64,000 bases of DNA from Alistipes communis (GCF_006542665.1 NZ_AP019735.1:1550001-1614000), one strand, 5' to 3'. Counted from the first letter of the stretch, positions 49,699 to 59,193 are shown. Made by a program: numbers and translations. The notes: generated by a model from the sequence alone, not told the origin.

Positions 49699-51906
49699 CT
49701 ATTGTGCTTCGAGCACGAATACGGCGCTGTCGTAGATTTTGCTCAGATTGGGATTGATGCCCGCATTGGCGAGGTACTCGCCCGTGAAGGTGCCGCCGTC
49801 GAACCAGAACCTTTTTTTGTCCGTGTTCTGTTCCCGGACGGTGTAACGGGTTTTGGCGTCGAGGCCGTGCAGGCGGAACTTGGGGATCAGCGTGCGGCTC
49901 TGGTAGCGGATGCAGTAGGTGAAGAGCACCGCCTTTTTCTTGTCCTTCGAGACATACATCATCCCGTAGTAGCCGGTATCGTCATAGGGGGTGCCGATAC
50001 GGTAGAGGTCGCCCTCCATGACGATATCGCGATACGCCTTGTAGCTGGCGACGGCCTTCCGTGCGAATCGCTTCTCCGCGTCGTCCATCCGCTTGGGTTG
50101 CAGCTCCATGCCCAAACGTCCCGCGCAGGCGATGTCGAAGCGGAACTTGATGGGGGTGATATTGCCGGTCTGATGGTTTGGCGTGGCCGACACGTGCGAC
50201 CCCATGACCGTCGCCGGATAGAAAAGGCTCGTACCGTACTGGATGCGCGTGCGCGAAAGCGCTTCGGTGTTGTCGCTGGTCCACACTTCGTTGAAGTATT
50301 TCATTGCGCCGAACTCCACGCGGCCGCCGCCCGAGGCGCAGGCCTGGATCAGCACATCGGGATATTTGGCCCGAATGCGTTCCATGACCTTATAGAAGCC
50401 CTGCGTATAATCGATCCAGAAATGCGACTGTTTGTCCTCGGGCAGGTACTCCGACCCTGCATTTTCGACGTGGCGGTTGGCATCCCACTTGATATAGTCG
50501 ATATTGGGCGAGAGTTTCATCGTATTGTCGAATACCGAGAAGACGAAATCCTGCACCTTCGGATTGCTCAGATCGAGAAGCCACTGGTTGCGCATACGGG
50601 GTATTTCGCGGTTGCCCGCCTTCACGATCCAGTCGGGATGTTTCTCGGCCAGTTCGCTTCGGGGGTTCACCATCTCCGGCTCGATCCAGATACCGAATTT
50701 CATCCCCTTTTGGTGGGCGTACGATGCGATGTAATCGATGCCCTCGGGCAGTTTCTTCGCGTTGACCTGCCAGTCGCCGAGTCCCGCATTGGAGTCGTTG
50801 CGCGGATATTTGTTGCCGAACCACCCGTCGTCCAGCACGAACATTTCCAGCCCCATGTCGGCGGCATCGTCGATCATCTCCGTGAGCGTCTTGGCATCGA
50901 ACGTGAAATAGGCGCCCTCCCAACTGTTGAGCAGCGTCGGGGCGTAGGTATGCCCGTGCCATACGCCGTAGTTGCGCGCCCAGTCGTGCAGGTGGCGGCT
51001 CGCGCCGCCCGCGCCTTCGGAGCTGTAAGTATAGATCATCTCGGGCGTGGTGAACGACTCGCCCTCGCCGAGCGTGTAGTCCGACGCATAGGGATTGGCG
51101 CCGGCCAGAATGTTGAGGACGTTGAATTCGTCCACTTCGAAGTTGAGGCGGAAGTTGCCGCTCCATGCCAGTGCTCCTGCGATCACCTCGCCGTAATTCT
51201 CGTCGAACGACTCGCTGTCGAGCGTAATCATGAAGGCCGGATTCTCGGTATGCGTCGTGCGTACCTGCTTGCGCGACTCGATGCTCTTCGAACCATGCGT
51301 GAGCAGCGTGTGGTCGACCTGACTTTCGCGCGCCCACGCGCCGTAGAGGTGTGTCAGCAGGTAACTGCGTGCCTTGACGGGCAGCGACGACGAATAGAAG
51401 CTGTGCAGCACGATGCTGCCCTTCTCCCGGTTGCGGATGACTGCGTGCGTCGTGATGACGTTCTCCTCGGCATAGGCCGTATAGACGAGTTCGACGTCGA
51501 GCGCCTGGTTCGTGTCGGTCAGCTTGATGACGGTTCGGGTGACATTCGTGTCGGCCAGCGTTCGGGTCGTGTGCGACACGTAGCGCAATTCGGTATTCAT
51601 GTCGCCGTCGGCATGGGTCACGCGCAGGGCGGGTTCACGGAAGTTGCGGCCGCCCATCGTCGAGTAGGCGAGGTTGTCGGTGCCGTGATCCGTGCGGCGG
51701 TAGCTCTTGATTCCGGTCACGGGTGCCGCGTCGTCGATACGTCCTCCGAAATGGTGGAACAGGACTTCGCCGTCGGAAGTCACGCTCATGACCATCGACG
51801 ATCCGTCGGTCTTGATGTTGATGACCTGCGGTTCCGCGGCAGCTGCGCCGGTGCAGATCAGGCCCGAAAACAGGCATGCAAAGAGAGGTTTCAGGGTTTT
51901 GTTCAT
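49699..51906 (-). CDS. GH36 family alpha-galactosidase, secreted
   Basis: 735-residue glycoside hydrolase with a signal peptide (MNKTLKPLFACLFSGLICTG). N-terminal beta-sandwich domain, then the catalytic TIM barrel with LEMFVLDDGWFGNKYPRND, the nucleophile Asp475 in KWDANRH and acid/base Asp545 in WTSDNTE; the C-terminal beta domain follows. These motifs are those of GH36 alpha-galactosidases, which release terminal alpha-galactose from raffinose-type oligosaccharides or galactomannan. ATG 51906 gives the signal peptide directly; the frame upstream to 51969 has no support. No SusC/SusD pair is next to it, so it is a stand-alone enzyme here. Confidence 0.95.
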   Translation of the reverse strand: MNKTLKPLFACLFSGLICTGAAAAEPQVINIKTDGSSMVMSVTSDGEVLFHHFGGRIDDAAPVTGIKSYRRTDHGTDNLAYSTMGGRNFREPALRVTHADGDMNTELRYVSHTTRTLADTNVTRTVIKLTDTNQALDVELVYTAYAEENVITTHAVIRNREKGSIVLHSFYSSSLPVKARSYLLTHLYGAWARESQVDHTLLTHGSKSIESRKQVRTTHTENPAFMITLDSESFDENYGEVIAGALAWSGNFRLNFEVDEFNVLNILAGANPYASDYTLGEGESFTTPEMIYTYSSEGAGGASRHLHDWARNYGVWHGHTYAPTLLNSWEGAYFTFDAKTLTEMIDDAADMGLEMFVLDDGWFGNKYPRNDSNAGLGDWQVNAKKLPEGIDYIASYAHQKGMKFGIWIEPEMVNPRSELAEKHPDWIVKAGNREIPRMRNQWLLDLSNPKVQDFVFSVFDNTMKLSPNIDYIKWDANRHVENAGSEYLPEDKQSHFWIDYTQGFYKVMERIRAKYPDVLIQACASGGGRVEFGAMKYFNEVWTSDNTEALSRTRIQYGTSLFYPATVMGSHVSATPNHQTGNITPIKFRFDIACAGRLGMELQPKRMDDAEKRFARKAVASYKAYRDIVMEGDLYRIGTPYDDTGYYGMMYVSKDKKKAVLFTYCIRYQSRTLIPKFRLHGLDAKTRYTVREQNTDKKRFWFDGGTFTGEYLANAGINPNLSKIYDSAVFVLEAQ

Positions 51907-51976
51907 GACTTTATGTGAAGATCCGTTGAACAATATACGCCGCTCGTATGCAGCGGCATATTTCCGCAATACGAGG

Positions 51977-52007
51977 TAAAGTTACTCAAAAAAACATTGG
52001 AACCAAA
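51977..52007 (-). promoter_or_regulatory. promoter of the GH36 gene
   Basis: Minus strand: TTTG (52007-52004), 19-bp spacer, TAACTTTA (51984-51977, one mismatch). The predicted start near 51971 leaves a leader of about 65 nt. Confidence 0.7.
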
Positions 52008-52138
52008 CTCTTCATGCCGTAATTTCATATCGCGTCCGCAGGCGGGAGACGCTTGCGGGGAGAGAGCGGGCGATTCCGTTTCGAAGAGTTCCGTTTCGGG
52101 CAGGCTGCGGGCTGGCGGGTTTTGCGGCGCGGTTGCTT

Positions 52139-53125
52139 CTACTTGACTGCTTCGAGGTGGCTCCGTATCCGCTCCGCGAAGGCGAGCCGCCGTGCGCGCA
52201 GGTTGGCGCGCCAGCCGTCCCAGCGGGTGTAGCGTTCGCGTTTTTCGAGGTATATATCCTTGATCGCCAGCAGGATGCCTGTCTCCTCCACGCCCCCGAA
52301 ATCGGGGTTCTCCACCGTGTCGAAGACCCGCATCGTAGGCGACAGATTCATGTAGGAGTTTATCAGCGGCGGAATGTTCTCGTTGAATTCGCGGATGCGC
52401 TGGATCAGGATGTGGTAGTTTTCCACGTAGTTCTCCCCCGTGAAAATCCGTTCGTAGTAGGGATCGTCCAGCCCCAGATCGATCGGATGGCGTCCCGTGA
52501 CCAGCCGGTCGCGGTCGGGGAAGTATTTGTGCAGGAAATAGATGAGCGTGTTGCGGGCTACGGTCTGGTAGGAGCTGTACATCGTCACCTTCCCGAAGAG
52601 GTATTTCGCTTTGGGATTCAGCACGATGAGTGCTCCGAGCCCGTCCCAGAGGTTGTCCAGCGCATAGATGCTTTTCGTGTTGGAGCGCGCCTGATAGGCC
52701 GGCTGGATGAACGAACGCCCCAATTCGATGGTGTGGGGCAGGTAGCGGCGCCGGAAAAGATCGCTGAAATGGAAGTAGTGTTCCGTCGAGAGATGCGGCT
52801 GCCGGCTCGACGTGCAGACGATGAAGCGGTATCCGCCCACGATCTCCTGCGCCGCTGGGTCCCAGACGATCAGCTGGTGGTATCCTCCCTCGGCCCTGTC
52901 CTCCCCGTCGATGTCCACCTCCTCTCCCGTGCCTCCGCCGGCTGCGCGGAAGGCGATTTCGCGCAGCCGCCCCACCTCGCGCATCAGCGCGGGGCATTCG
53001 GCCGCCGTGAAGATGTAGATTTCGTTGCCGGCGCGTTTCGTGTCGCGCACCTTGCGGTCGGGCGTCAGCTCCCGCAGCAGTTCTTCCCGGGGCAGCGGAT
53101 CGATGATCGGTTTTATTTCGTGCAT
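52139..53125 (-). CDS. glsB: GNAT N-acyltransferase, GlsB-like (glycine lipid synthesis)
   Basis: 328-residue protein of the OlsB/GlsB hemolysin-like acyltransferase group. Characteristic blocks: LMREVGRLREIAFRAAGGGTGEEVDID, YHQLIVWDPAAQEIVGGYRF, TIELGRSFIQPAYQ and YLFGKVTMYSSYQTVARN. In Bacteroides thetaiotaomicron glsB encodes the glycine N-acyltransferase that makes the N-acylglycine commendamide, precursor of glycine lipids. The identification rests on recalled family similarity and on the PlsC-like gene just upstream, which it overlaps by 13 bp, as in Bacteroides. Amino-acid acceptor (glycine or ornithine) is not directly visible. Confidence 0.85.
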   Translation of the reverse strand: MHEIKPIIDPLPREELLRELTPDRKVRDTKRAGNEIYIFTAAECPALMREVGRLREIAFRAAGGGTGEEVDIDGEDRAEGGYHQLIVWDPAAQEIVGGYRFIVCTSSRQPHLSTEHYFHFSDLFRRRYLPHTIELGRSFIQPAYQARSNTKSIYALDNLWDGLGALIVLNPKAKYLFGKVTMYSSYQTVARNTLIYFLHKYFPDRDRLVTGRHPIDLGLDDPYYERIFTGENYVENYHILIQRIREFNENIPPLINSYMNLSPTMRVFDTVENPDFGGVEETGILLAIKDIYLEKRERYTRWDGWRANLRARRLAFAERIRSHLEAVK

Positions 53126-53931
53126 GGCAGTTTCTCTTTGAGTCGGTAAACCTCCCCGCGAACGGTGTCGGCCTGCTGCCGCAGCGTCCCCCGCAGGCCG
53201 TCGGGCGCTATCGGATCGCCCGCCACGATACGGAAGCGGCTTCCGCCCTGGCGGAACATCTCGTCGGGAAGCCAGAGCATCTCGACGTTGAGTTTGATGC
53301 CGAGCCGTTCGCGCAGCCGCGCGATGCGGTAGAAAAAGTCCGACAGCCGGCCTTCGACGTAGAGCGGTACGATCTTGCGCCCCGAAGCGTGGGCGCGCTT
53401 GATGAAGTTGAGCCGCCACGGCGTGTCGCTCACCACGCCGTCGCGCCGCCGCGAGCAGAGTCCTGCCGGAAAGGTCAGGATCGGCAGCTCGCCGGCGAAG
53501 GCTTCGTCGTAGCGGCGGGCGTATGCGGCCGTCTGCCGTCCGTGCTTGTTGACCGGAAGCCAGATCGGTTGCAGCGGTTCGACGTGCATCAGCAGGTCGT
53601 TGACCACCACGCGCGCATCGCCGAACCGTTCGATCAGCGCGTCGGCGATCATCATTCCGTCCAGCCCGCCGAAGGGGTGGTTCGCCACGAAAAGGTAGCG
53701 CTCCGCGGGATCGAGGCGTTCCAGCCCGTCGATCCGGTATGCGATGCGCATCCGTTCGAACGCCACATGGATGAACTCCTGCGGCGGGCGGTTCCATCCT
53801 GCGGCGAGGATGTCGTTGAGCGCCTCTTCGTGAATGGTGCGCCGGAGCCAGTTCCGTATGAAACGGGGGATGTATTTTGCGAATCGGGGCGCCTTTTCGC
53901 GCAGCACTTCGTCGATATCAATTCGGGGCAT
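53113..53931 (-). CDS. glsA: PlsC-like 1-acyl acyltransferase, GlsA-like
   Basis: 272-residue lysophospholipid-type acyltransferase. Motif 1 is VANHPFGGLDG near residue 85 (NHxxxxD variant), motif 2 is near DLLMHVEPLQPIWLPVNKHG, and motif 3 is ILTFPAGLCSR near 150. With GlsB it would add the second, O-linked fatty acyl chain to N-acylglycine, forming mature glycine lipid in the cytoplasmic membrane. ATG 53931 (MPRIDIDEV) is preferred to a TTG at 53955, which lies inside the promoter box TATATTTG (53960-53953). The gene is divergent from rsmH. Confidence 0.86.
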   Translation of the reverse strand: MPRIDIDEVLREKAPRFAKYIPRFIRNWLRRTIHEEALNDILAAGWNRPPQEFIHVAFERMRIAYRIDGLERLDPAERYLFVANHPFGGLDGMMIADALIERFGDARVVVNDLLMHVEPLQPIWLPVNKHGRQTAAYARRYDEAFAGELPILTFPAGLCSRRRDGVVSDTPWRLNFIKRAHASGRKIVPLYVEGRLSDFFYRIARLRERLGIKLNVEMLWLPDEMFRQGGSRFRIVAGDPIAPDGLRGTLRQQADTVRGEVYRLKEKLPCTK

Positions 53932-53952
53932 AGGAATATCCGTATCGTCATG

Positions 53953-54001
53953 CAAATATAACGATTTTGTTGGGATATTTTTTTTATTATAGGTAACTTT
54001 A
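53953..54001. promoter_or_regulatory. divergent promoters of glsA and rsmH
   Basis: Minus-strand TATATTTG (53960-53953) serves glsA with a leader of about 16 nt; its -33 element is unclear. On the plus strand TTG (53970-53972), a 21-bp spacer and TAACTTTA (53994-54001, one mismatch) serve rsmH and the cell-wall cluster. Confidence 0.65.
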
Positions 54002-54034
54002 CCCCCAAATTACGCTTTTATACCTATTTCTCGC

Positions 54035-54946
54035 ATGGAGCAGGGCTACCATACTCCGGTGTTGCTCGAGGAGTCCGTCGGACTGCTCTCTGTCGATCCG
54101 GCAGGCACTTACGTCGATCTGACCTTCGGCGGCGGCGGCCATTCGCGCCGCATTCTTTCGCTGCTGGGGCCCGAAGGGCGGCTCTACGGTTTCGACCAGG
54201 ACCGCGATACGCTCGCCAACCGTCCCGACGACGGGCGCTTTCATTACGTGGAGAGTAATTTCCGCTTTCTGCGCGCTGCGCTGCGCCTGCGGGGCGTTGC
54301 GCAGGTCGACGGCATTTTGGCCGATCTGGGTGTTTCGTCGCACCATTTCGACGCCGTCGAGCGGGGCTTTTCGTTCCGCGGCACGGCGCTGCTCGACATG
54401 CGGATGAACCGCCGCGGCGGCAGGACTGCGGCCGACGTGGTCAACACCTACGACCGCGATGCGCTCACGCGCGTGCTGGGCGACTGGGGCGAACTCTCCA
54501 CGCCGTGGAAGGTCGCGGGCTGCATCGAGCGGGCCCGTGCCGCCGCGCCGATCACAACGACCGACGCGCTGGTAGCGGCCGTGGCGCCGTGTACGCCCAG
54601 ACGGGAGGAGGCGAAGTTCCTCACCAAGCTCTTTCAGGCGTTGCGCATCGAGGTCAACGGCGAAATGGAGGCGCTGCGGATGGCGCTCGAACAGAGCCTT
54701 CGGGTGCTGCGGCCGGGCGGTCGGCTGGTGGTGATCTCCTACCATTCGCTCGAAGACCGGCTGGTCAAGAATTTCCTGCGCAGCGGCAACTTCGACGGCC
54801 GCGTCGAGAAGGATTTCTACGGCCGTGCCGAAAGTCCTTTCACGCTTCTTACCCGCAAGGCCGTCACGCCTTCGCCCGAAGAGCTGGATCGCAATCCCCG
54901 CTCCCGCTCGGCCAAACTGCGTGCGGCGATTAAAAACGACCGGTAA
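54035..54946 (+). CDS. rsmH: 16S rRNA (cytosine(1402)-N4)-methyltransferase RsmH
   Basis: 303-residue RsmH (MraW), which methylates C1402 of 16S rRNA using S-adenosylmethionine. Matching blocks: YHTPVLLEESVGLL at the N-terminus, VDLTFGGGGHSRRIL (SAM motif), ADLGVSSHHFDAVERGFSFR near 92, FLTKLFQALRIEVNGEMEAL and the end VVISYHSLEDRLVKNFL. Normal length. It is the first gene of the division and cell-wall cluster here; the mraZ gene that often precedes it is absent, with the divergent glsA gene in its place. ftsL follows after 3 bp. Confidence 0.97.
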   Translation: MEQGYHTPVLLEESVGLLSVDPAGTYVDLTFGGGGHSRRILSLLGPEGRLYGFDQDRDTLANRPDDGRFHYVESNFRFLRAALRLRGVAQVDGILADLGVSSHHFDAVERGFSFRGTALLDMRMNRRGGRTAADVVNTYDRDALTRVLGDWGELSTPWKVAGCIERARAAAPITTTDALVAAVAPCTPRREEAKFLTKLFQALRIEVNGEMEALRMALEQSLRVLRPGGRLVVISYHSLEDRLVKNFLRSGNFDGRVEKDFYGRAESPFTLLTRKAVTPSPEELDRNPRSRSAKLRAAIKNDR

Positions 54947-54949
54947 CCC

Positions 54950-55468
54950 ATGCGCTACGAAGACACCGAATTCGATCCAGCGACCGACGCCGACCGCGAA
55001 GCCGCGGCCCGCGAGGCGGAACTCGCCCGCAAGATCCGCCGCGAGGTGCTGCGCGTGCAGCGCGGCGAGGCCGACGACGACCTGCGTGCCGACCGCGAGG
55101 CCGAGCAGGAGCAGCGTGCCGAGCAGGAGCGCGCCGCCCGCATGGAGCGCCGCCGCAAGTCGAGTTTCCTGTGGCTGCTCTTTTCGGGCAACATCCTCGT
55201 GCGCGAAAGCTTTTCGGGTTACTACCGCTACCTGATCTATATGGCCGTCACGTTCTTCGTGAGCATCTTCGTCATGTTCACGGCGCTGCATCTCGACATG
55301 AAATATACGCGCCTCGAACGCGAGGTGCAGCTCCTGCGCGAACGTTCCGTACGCTTGCAGGAGCAGAGTTTCCGTTCGACGACCCATTCGGCCGTCGTGC
55401 GCGCGCTCGCGGAGCGCGGCATTCCGTTGTACGATCCGGCCGCTCCGGGCGAAATCATCGAAGAGTGA
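54950..55468 (+). CDS. ftsL: FtsL-like cell division protein
   Basis: 172-residue bitopic membrane protein. A long charged cytoplasmic N-terminus (many Glu, Arg, Ala in about 90 residues) precedes one transmembrane helix (YLIYMAVTFFVSIFVMFTAL near residues 90-110), then a periplasmic coiled coil (MKYTRLEREVQLLRERSVRLQEQSF). The gene position between rsmH and ftsI and this topology identify FtsL; sequence is poorly conserved in the family. The FtsBLQ complex would use the coiled coil. The long cytoplasmic tail is a Bacteroidota feature. Confidence 0.85.
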   Translation: MRYEDTEFDPATDADREAAAREAELARKIRREVLRVQRGEADDDLRADREAEQEQRAEQERAARMERRRKSSFLWLLFSGNILVRESFSGYYRYLIYMAVTFFVSIFVMFTALHLDMKYTRLEREVQLLRERSVRLQEQSFRSTTHSAVVRALAERGIPLYDPAAPGEIIEE

Positions 55469-55470
55469 CC

Positions 55471-57729
55471 ATGCCGCAGCCCAAGGAAAACTCCCCGATC
55501 AAGCGCGACATCCTCTTCCGGGTGCACCTGCTCTACGCCGCCTTCGTCCTGATCGCGGCGCTGGTCTTCGCGCGTCTGATCTGGGTGCAGCTCTTCTCGT
55601 CGGAGGTGGCCTACAACGCCGAACGTTTGGAGGGGCGGATCTTCACCGACGAGATCATTCCCGCACGGCGCGGCAATATCCTGACGCGCGACGGCGAGCC
55701 GCTGGCCACGTCGCTCTTCCGTTATCAGGTCGAAATGGACTACGGCAGCCCGGGGTTCGACTCGCTCCGCACGTTCCGTGAGCAGAGCGATTCGCTCGCG
55801 AAGCTGCTGGCGCTCTATTTCCGCGACAAATCGGCCGCGGCCTATGCGCAGGCGATGCAGCGCGAACACGCCCGCCGCTACCGCGTCACCTACCGCAAGG
55901 ATACGCTCGTGCCGCGCTCCGAAGGGGGCCTCGCCCGCTGGTGGGACCGGATGCGGGGCGAGGAGTTCCTGACCGTGAAGCTCTACGACACGTTGCGCGA
56001 CCACACGCCCGTGGCGCTTTTCCCGCGCGAAATCGACTACACCGAGTGGCAGACCTTGCGCCGCTATCCCATTCTCAACTGGAATATGGGCATGACCTAC
56101 CGCCTGCGCGAACGCGACGAACGGGTCTATCCGCAGGGCGAACTGGCGCGCCGCACGATCGGGCAGGTCGGCGACAAAGGCAACTACGGCGTGGAGTACG
56201 TTCTGCGCGACGTGCTCGAAGGACGCGACGGCAAGGCGCGCCGTCAGCGCATCGCCCGCGGTTTCTACGGCCGCGTGGTCGGAGGCGACAACTCCGAACC
56301 CGAGGACGGGCTGGACGTGGTGACGACGCTCGACCTGGAGATGCAGGATGTCGCCGACCGCGCGTTGCGCCGCCAGCTCGAAGCGCAGAATGCGCTGTGG
56401 GGTACGGCGCTGGTCATGGAGGTCGCCACGGGCGACCTGCTGGCGATGGCCAACCTTTCGCGTACCAAGTCGGGCGCCTACGCCGAGGTGAAGAACCACG
56501 CCCTGTCGTCGCGTATGGAGCCGGGGTCGACCTTCAAGCTCGCGGCGCTGCTGGCGCTGGTCGACGATGCGGGGATGTCGCTCGACGAGACCTTCGACAC
56601 CGGCAACGGCGCCCGCGTGAAGGTGGGGCGCACGACGGTGCAGGATTCGCACGGGCTGCCGCCGCTCAATCTGAAAGACGCCGTCGCGCACTCGTCCAAC
56701 GTCTTTTTCGCCCGCGCCGTCTACGAGACCTACAAGGACGATCCCGAGCGTTATGTCGACTACCTGCGCCACCTGCACCTCGACCGCACGGTAGGGTTGG
56801 AGGAGTTCGGCGCCGTGGCCCCGATCTTCCCCGCGCCGGGCATGAAGATCTGGTACCCCGACGTCTCGATCGTCAACATGGGTTACGGCTATGCCATCGA
56901 ACTGACGCCGCTGCATACGCTCACGCTCTACAACGCCGTGGCCAACGACGGCTGCATGGTCGCCCCGCGGCTCGTGCGCGAAATCCGGCGCGGCGGCGAG
57001 GTGGTCGAGCGTCCCGAACGGCGGGTGCTGGTCGACAAGATCTGCTCCTCGTCGGCACTGCGCAAGGTGCGCGAGTGCCTCGAAGAGGTCGGTACGACCG
57101 GTACGGCCAAGCAGTTCTTCCGCGATACGACGCTCTTCAAGATCGCCGGCAAGACCGGTACGGCGCAGTTCGCGCAGGACGGGATCAAATATTCCGACGG
57201 CTATTACCTCGGTACGATGGTGCTCTACTTTCCGGCCGACGAACCCAAGTATACGGTGCTCACGGCGATGTTCACCCGCCGCGGACGGGGTACGACCTAC
57301 TACGGGGCCGGTCTGTCGGGACCCGTCGAGCAGCAGATCGTCAACTACATCTACAACCGTCAGCGCGAGTGGTACGGCCGCGTCGAAGAGACCGACGATG
57401 CGCATTACGCCCGCACGGTCAAGGGGGGCGACATCGCCCAGATCCGCGAGGCGGCGGGCGAACTGATGCCCCGCGTGGTGAGCGAGCGCCGTTCGGGCTG
57501 GGGGCGTACGCGCGTCGATTCGCTCGGCAGGGTGACGGTGACGCCGCTTGCGGACGACCCGCATACGATGCCCGACGTGCGCGGCATGGGATTGAAGGAG
57601 GCCGTTTTTCTGCTGGAAAGCCGCGGACTGCGGGTCGCTTTCACCGGCAAGGGGGCCGTGCGCGAACAGACGTTGCCGCCCGGCGCAAAGATACAGCGGG
57701 GGCAAACCGTAACATTGAAATTGAGATAA
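55471..57729 (+). CDS. ftsI: penicillin-binding protein FtsI with C-terminal PASTA domain
   Basis: 752-residue class B penicillin-binding protein, the septal peptidoglycan transpeptidase. N-terminal membrane helix (LLYAAFVLIAALVFARLIWV), dimerisation/pedestal domain, then transpeptidase motifs: SxxK with Ser353 and Lys356 in MEPGSTFKLAA, SxN in AHSSNVFF, and KTG with Lys561 in AGKTGTAQF. One PASTA domain at about residues 695-752 (MPDVRGMGLKEAVFLLESRG). Start at ATG 55471, 2 bp after ftsL. The insert between the pedestal and active site is longer than in E. coli. Confidence 0.96.
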   Translation: MPQPKENSPIKRDILFRVHLLYAAFVLIAALVFARLIWVQLFSSEVAYNAERLEGRIFTDEIIPARRGNILTRDGEPLATSLFRYQVEMDYGSPGFDSLRTFREQSDSLAKLLALYFRDKSAAAYAQAMQREHARRYRVTYRKDTLVPRSEGGLARWWDRMRGEEFLTVKLYDTLRDHTPVALFPREIDYTEWQTLRRYPILNWNMGMTYRLRERDERVYPQGELARRTIGQVGDKGNYGVEYVLRDVLEGRDGKARRQRIARGFYGRVVGGDNSEPEDGLDVVTTLDLEMQDVADRALRRQLEAQNALWGTALVMEVATGDLLAMANLSRTKSGAYAEVKNHALSSRMEPGSTFKLAALLALVDDAGMSLDETFDTGNGARVKVGRTTVQDSHGLPPLNLKDAVAHSSNVFFARAVYETYKDDPERYVDYLRHLHLDRTVGLEEFGAVAPIFPAPGMKIWYPDVSIVNMGYGYAIELTPLHTLTLYNAVANDGCMVAPRLVREIRRGGEVVERPERRVLVDKICSSSALRKVRECLEEVGTTGTAKQFFRDTTLFKIAGKTGTAQFAQDGIKYSDGYYLGTMVLYFPADEPKYTVLTAMFTRRGRGTTYYGAGLSGPVEQQIVNYIYNRQREWYGRVEETDDAHYARTVKGGDIAQIREAAGELMPRVVSERRSGWGRTRVDSLGRVTVTPLADDPHTMPDVRGMGLKEAVFLLESRGLRVAFTGKGAVREQTLPPGAKIQRGQTVTLKLR

Positions 57730-59193
57730 ATGAACTATATGAAACGTATCGACAATCTGATCGGTTCGACGCCGGTCGCGGCCGTCTGCAATGCGGCGGG
57801 ACAGGTCGTTCGCTCGCTGACCTGCGATTCGCGCGAGGTCGCGGCGGGCAGCTGCTTCTTCGCCGTGACGGGAACGGCGGCCGACGGACACCGTTTTATT
57901 CCGCAGGCCGTTGCGGCGGGCGCCGTTGCGGTCGTCTGCCAGCAGTTGCCCGAAACGCTGGCCGAAGGGGTGTGCTACGTCGCGGTGGCCGACACCCATG
58001 CGGCGATGGCCGACATGGCGGCCGCCTTCTACGATCATCCCAGCCGCGAACTGCATCTGGTGGGCGTCACCGGCACCAACGGCAAGACCACCGTCGCCAC
58101 GCTGCTCTACGACCTCTTCCGCCGGCTGGGTTACGAGGCGGGACTGATTTCGACGGTCGTCTACCGTGTGGGCGAACGGCGCATCGCGTCGACGCATACC
58201 ACGCCCGACGTGATCCGGCTCAACGCGCTGATGCGCGAAATGGTCGACGCGGGCTGCGCCTATTGCTTCATGGAGGTGTCGTCGCACGCCATCGTGCAGG
58301 AGCGCATCCGCGGCCTGCATTTCGAAGGGGGCATCTTCACCAACATCACCCACGACCATCTCGACTACCACAAGACCTTCGCCGCCTATATCGAGGCCAA
58401 GAAGCTCTTTTTCGACCGTCTGCCCGCCGGGGCTTTCGCCCTGACGAACGCCGACGACCGCAACGGCCGCGTCATGGTGCAGAATACCCGTGCACGGGTG
58501 GCAGCCTATTCGCTCCGGTCGGCCGCCGACTTCACGGGGCGCGTACTGGAACAGCACCTCGACGGCATGTTGCTGCGTCTGGGCGGCGACGAGGTGTGGG
58601 TCGGATTTCTCGGCCGGTTCAACGCCTCGAACCTGCTGGCCGTCTACGGCGCCGCACTGCTGCTGGGCGCCGACCGCAGCGAGGTGCTGACGGCGATGAG
58701 CTGCCTCAGGCCCGTGAGCGGGCGGCTCGAATTCGTGCGTGCGGCCGACGGCCGTACGGCCGTGGTCGACTATGCCCATACGCCCGATGCGTTGGAGAAC
58801 GTATTGCGGACGCTCGGCGAACTGCTCACCGGCGGCGGACAGCTCATCGCCGTCTGCGGCTGCGGCGGCGACCGCGACCGCACCAAGCGTCCCGAAATGG
58901 CCGCTATGGCCGTGAAGTACGCCGCGACGGCCATCTTCACCTCCGACAATCCGCGGCACGAAGACCCCGAGTCGATCCTCGACGAGATGGTCGCCGGCCT
59001 GCCCCCCGAAGCCCGTTACCTGCGCATCGCCGACCGCGGCGAAGCGATTCGCGCGGCGGCGATGCTGGCCCGTCCGGGCGACATCGTGCTGCTTGCCGGC
59101 AAGGGACACGAAACCTACCAGATCGTGGGCGACGAGCGCCGCCATTTCGACGACCGTCAACAGATCGAACATCAGTTTTCCATTCACCGCTAA
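57730..59193 (+). CDS. murE: UDP-N-acetylmuramoyl-tripeptide synthetase MurE
   Basis: 487-residue Mur ligase that adds the third amino acid to UDP-MurNAc-Ala-Glu. ATP loop GVTGTNGKTTVATLLYD near residues 112-128, the carbamate/central region VSSHAIVQERIRGLHFEGGIFTNITHDHLDYH, and the C-terminal TSDNPRHEDPESI. The DNPR motif predicts meso-diaminopimelate as substrate, as in E. coli. The start is ATG 57730 directly after the ftsI stop; ATG 57739 is also possible. Next gene is mraY, 42 bp on. Confidence 0.96.
   Translation: MNYMKRIDNLIGSTPVAAVCNAAGQVVRSLTCDSREVAAGSCFFAVTGTAADGHRFIPQAVAAGAVAVVCQQLPETLAEGVCYVAVADTHAAMADMAAAFYDHPSRELHLVGVTGTNGKTTVATLLYDLFRRLGYEAGLISTVVYRVGERRIASTHTTPDVIRLNALMREMVDAGCAYCFMEVSSHAIVQERIRGLHFEGGIFTNITHDHLDYHKTFAAYIEAKKLFFDRLPAGAFALTNADDRNGRVMVQNTRARVAAYSLRSAADFTGRVLEQHLDGMLLRLGGDEVWVGFLGRFNASNLLAVYGAALLLGADRSEVLTAMSCLRPVSGRLEFVRAADGRTAVVDYAHTPDALENVLRTLGELLTGGGQLIAVCGCGGDRDRTKRPEMAAMAVKYAATAIFTSDNPRHEDPESILDEMVAGLPPEARYLRIADRGEAIRAAAMLARPGDIVLLAGKGHETYQIVGDERRHFDDRQQIEHQFSIHR

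Noticed and set aside
49177..51918. 913-residue plus-strand ORF over the GH36 gene
   Set aside because: Antisense to a GH36 with both catalytic Asp residues in place.
53949..53955. TTG at 53955 as the start of glsA
   Set aside because: It lies inside the predicted -7 box TATATTTG; ATG 53931 is the first usable start on the transcript.
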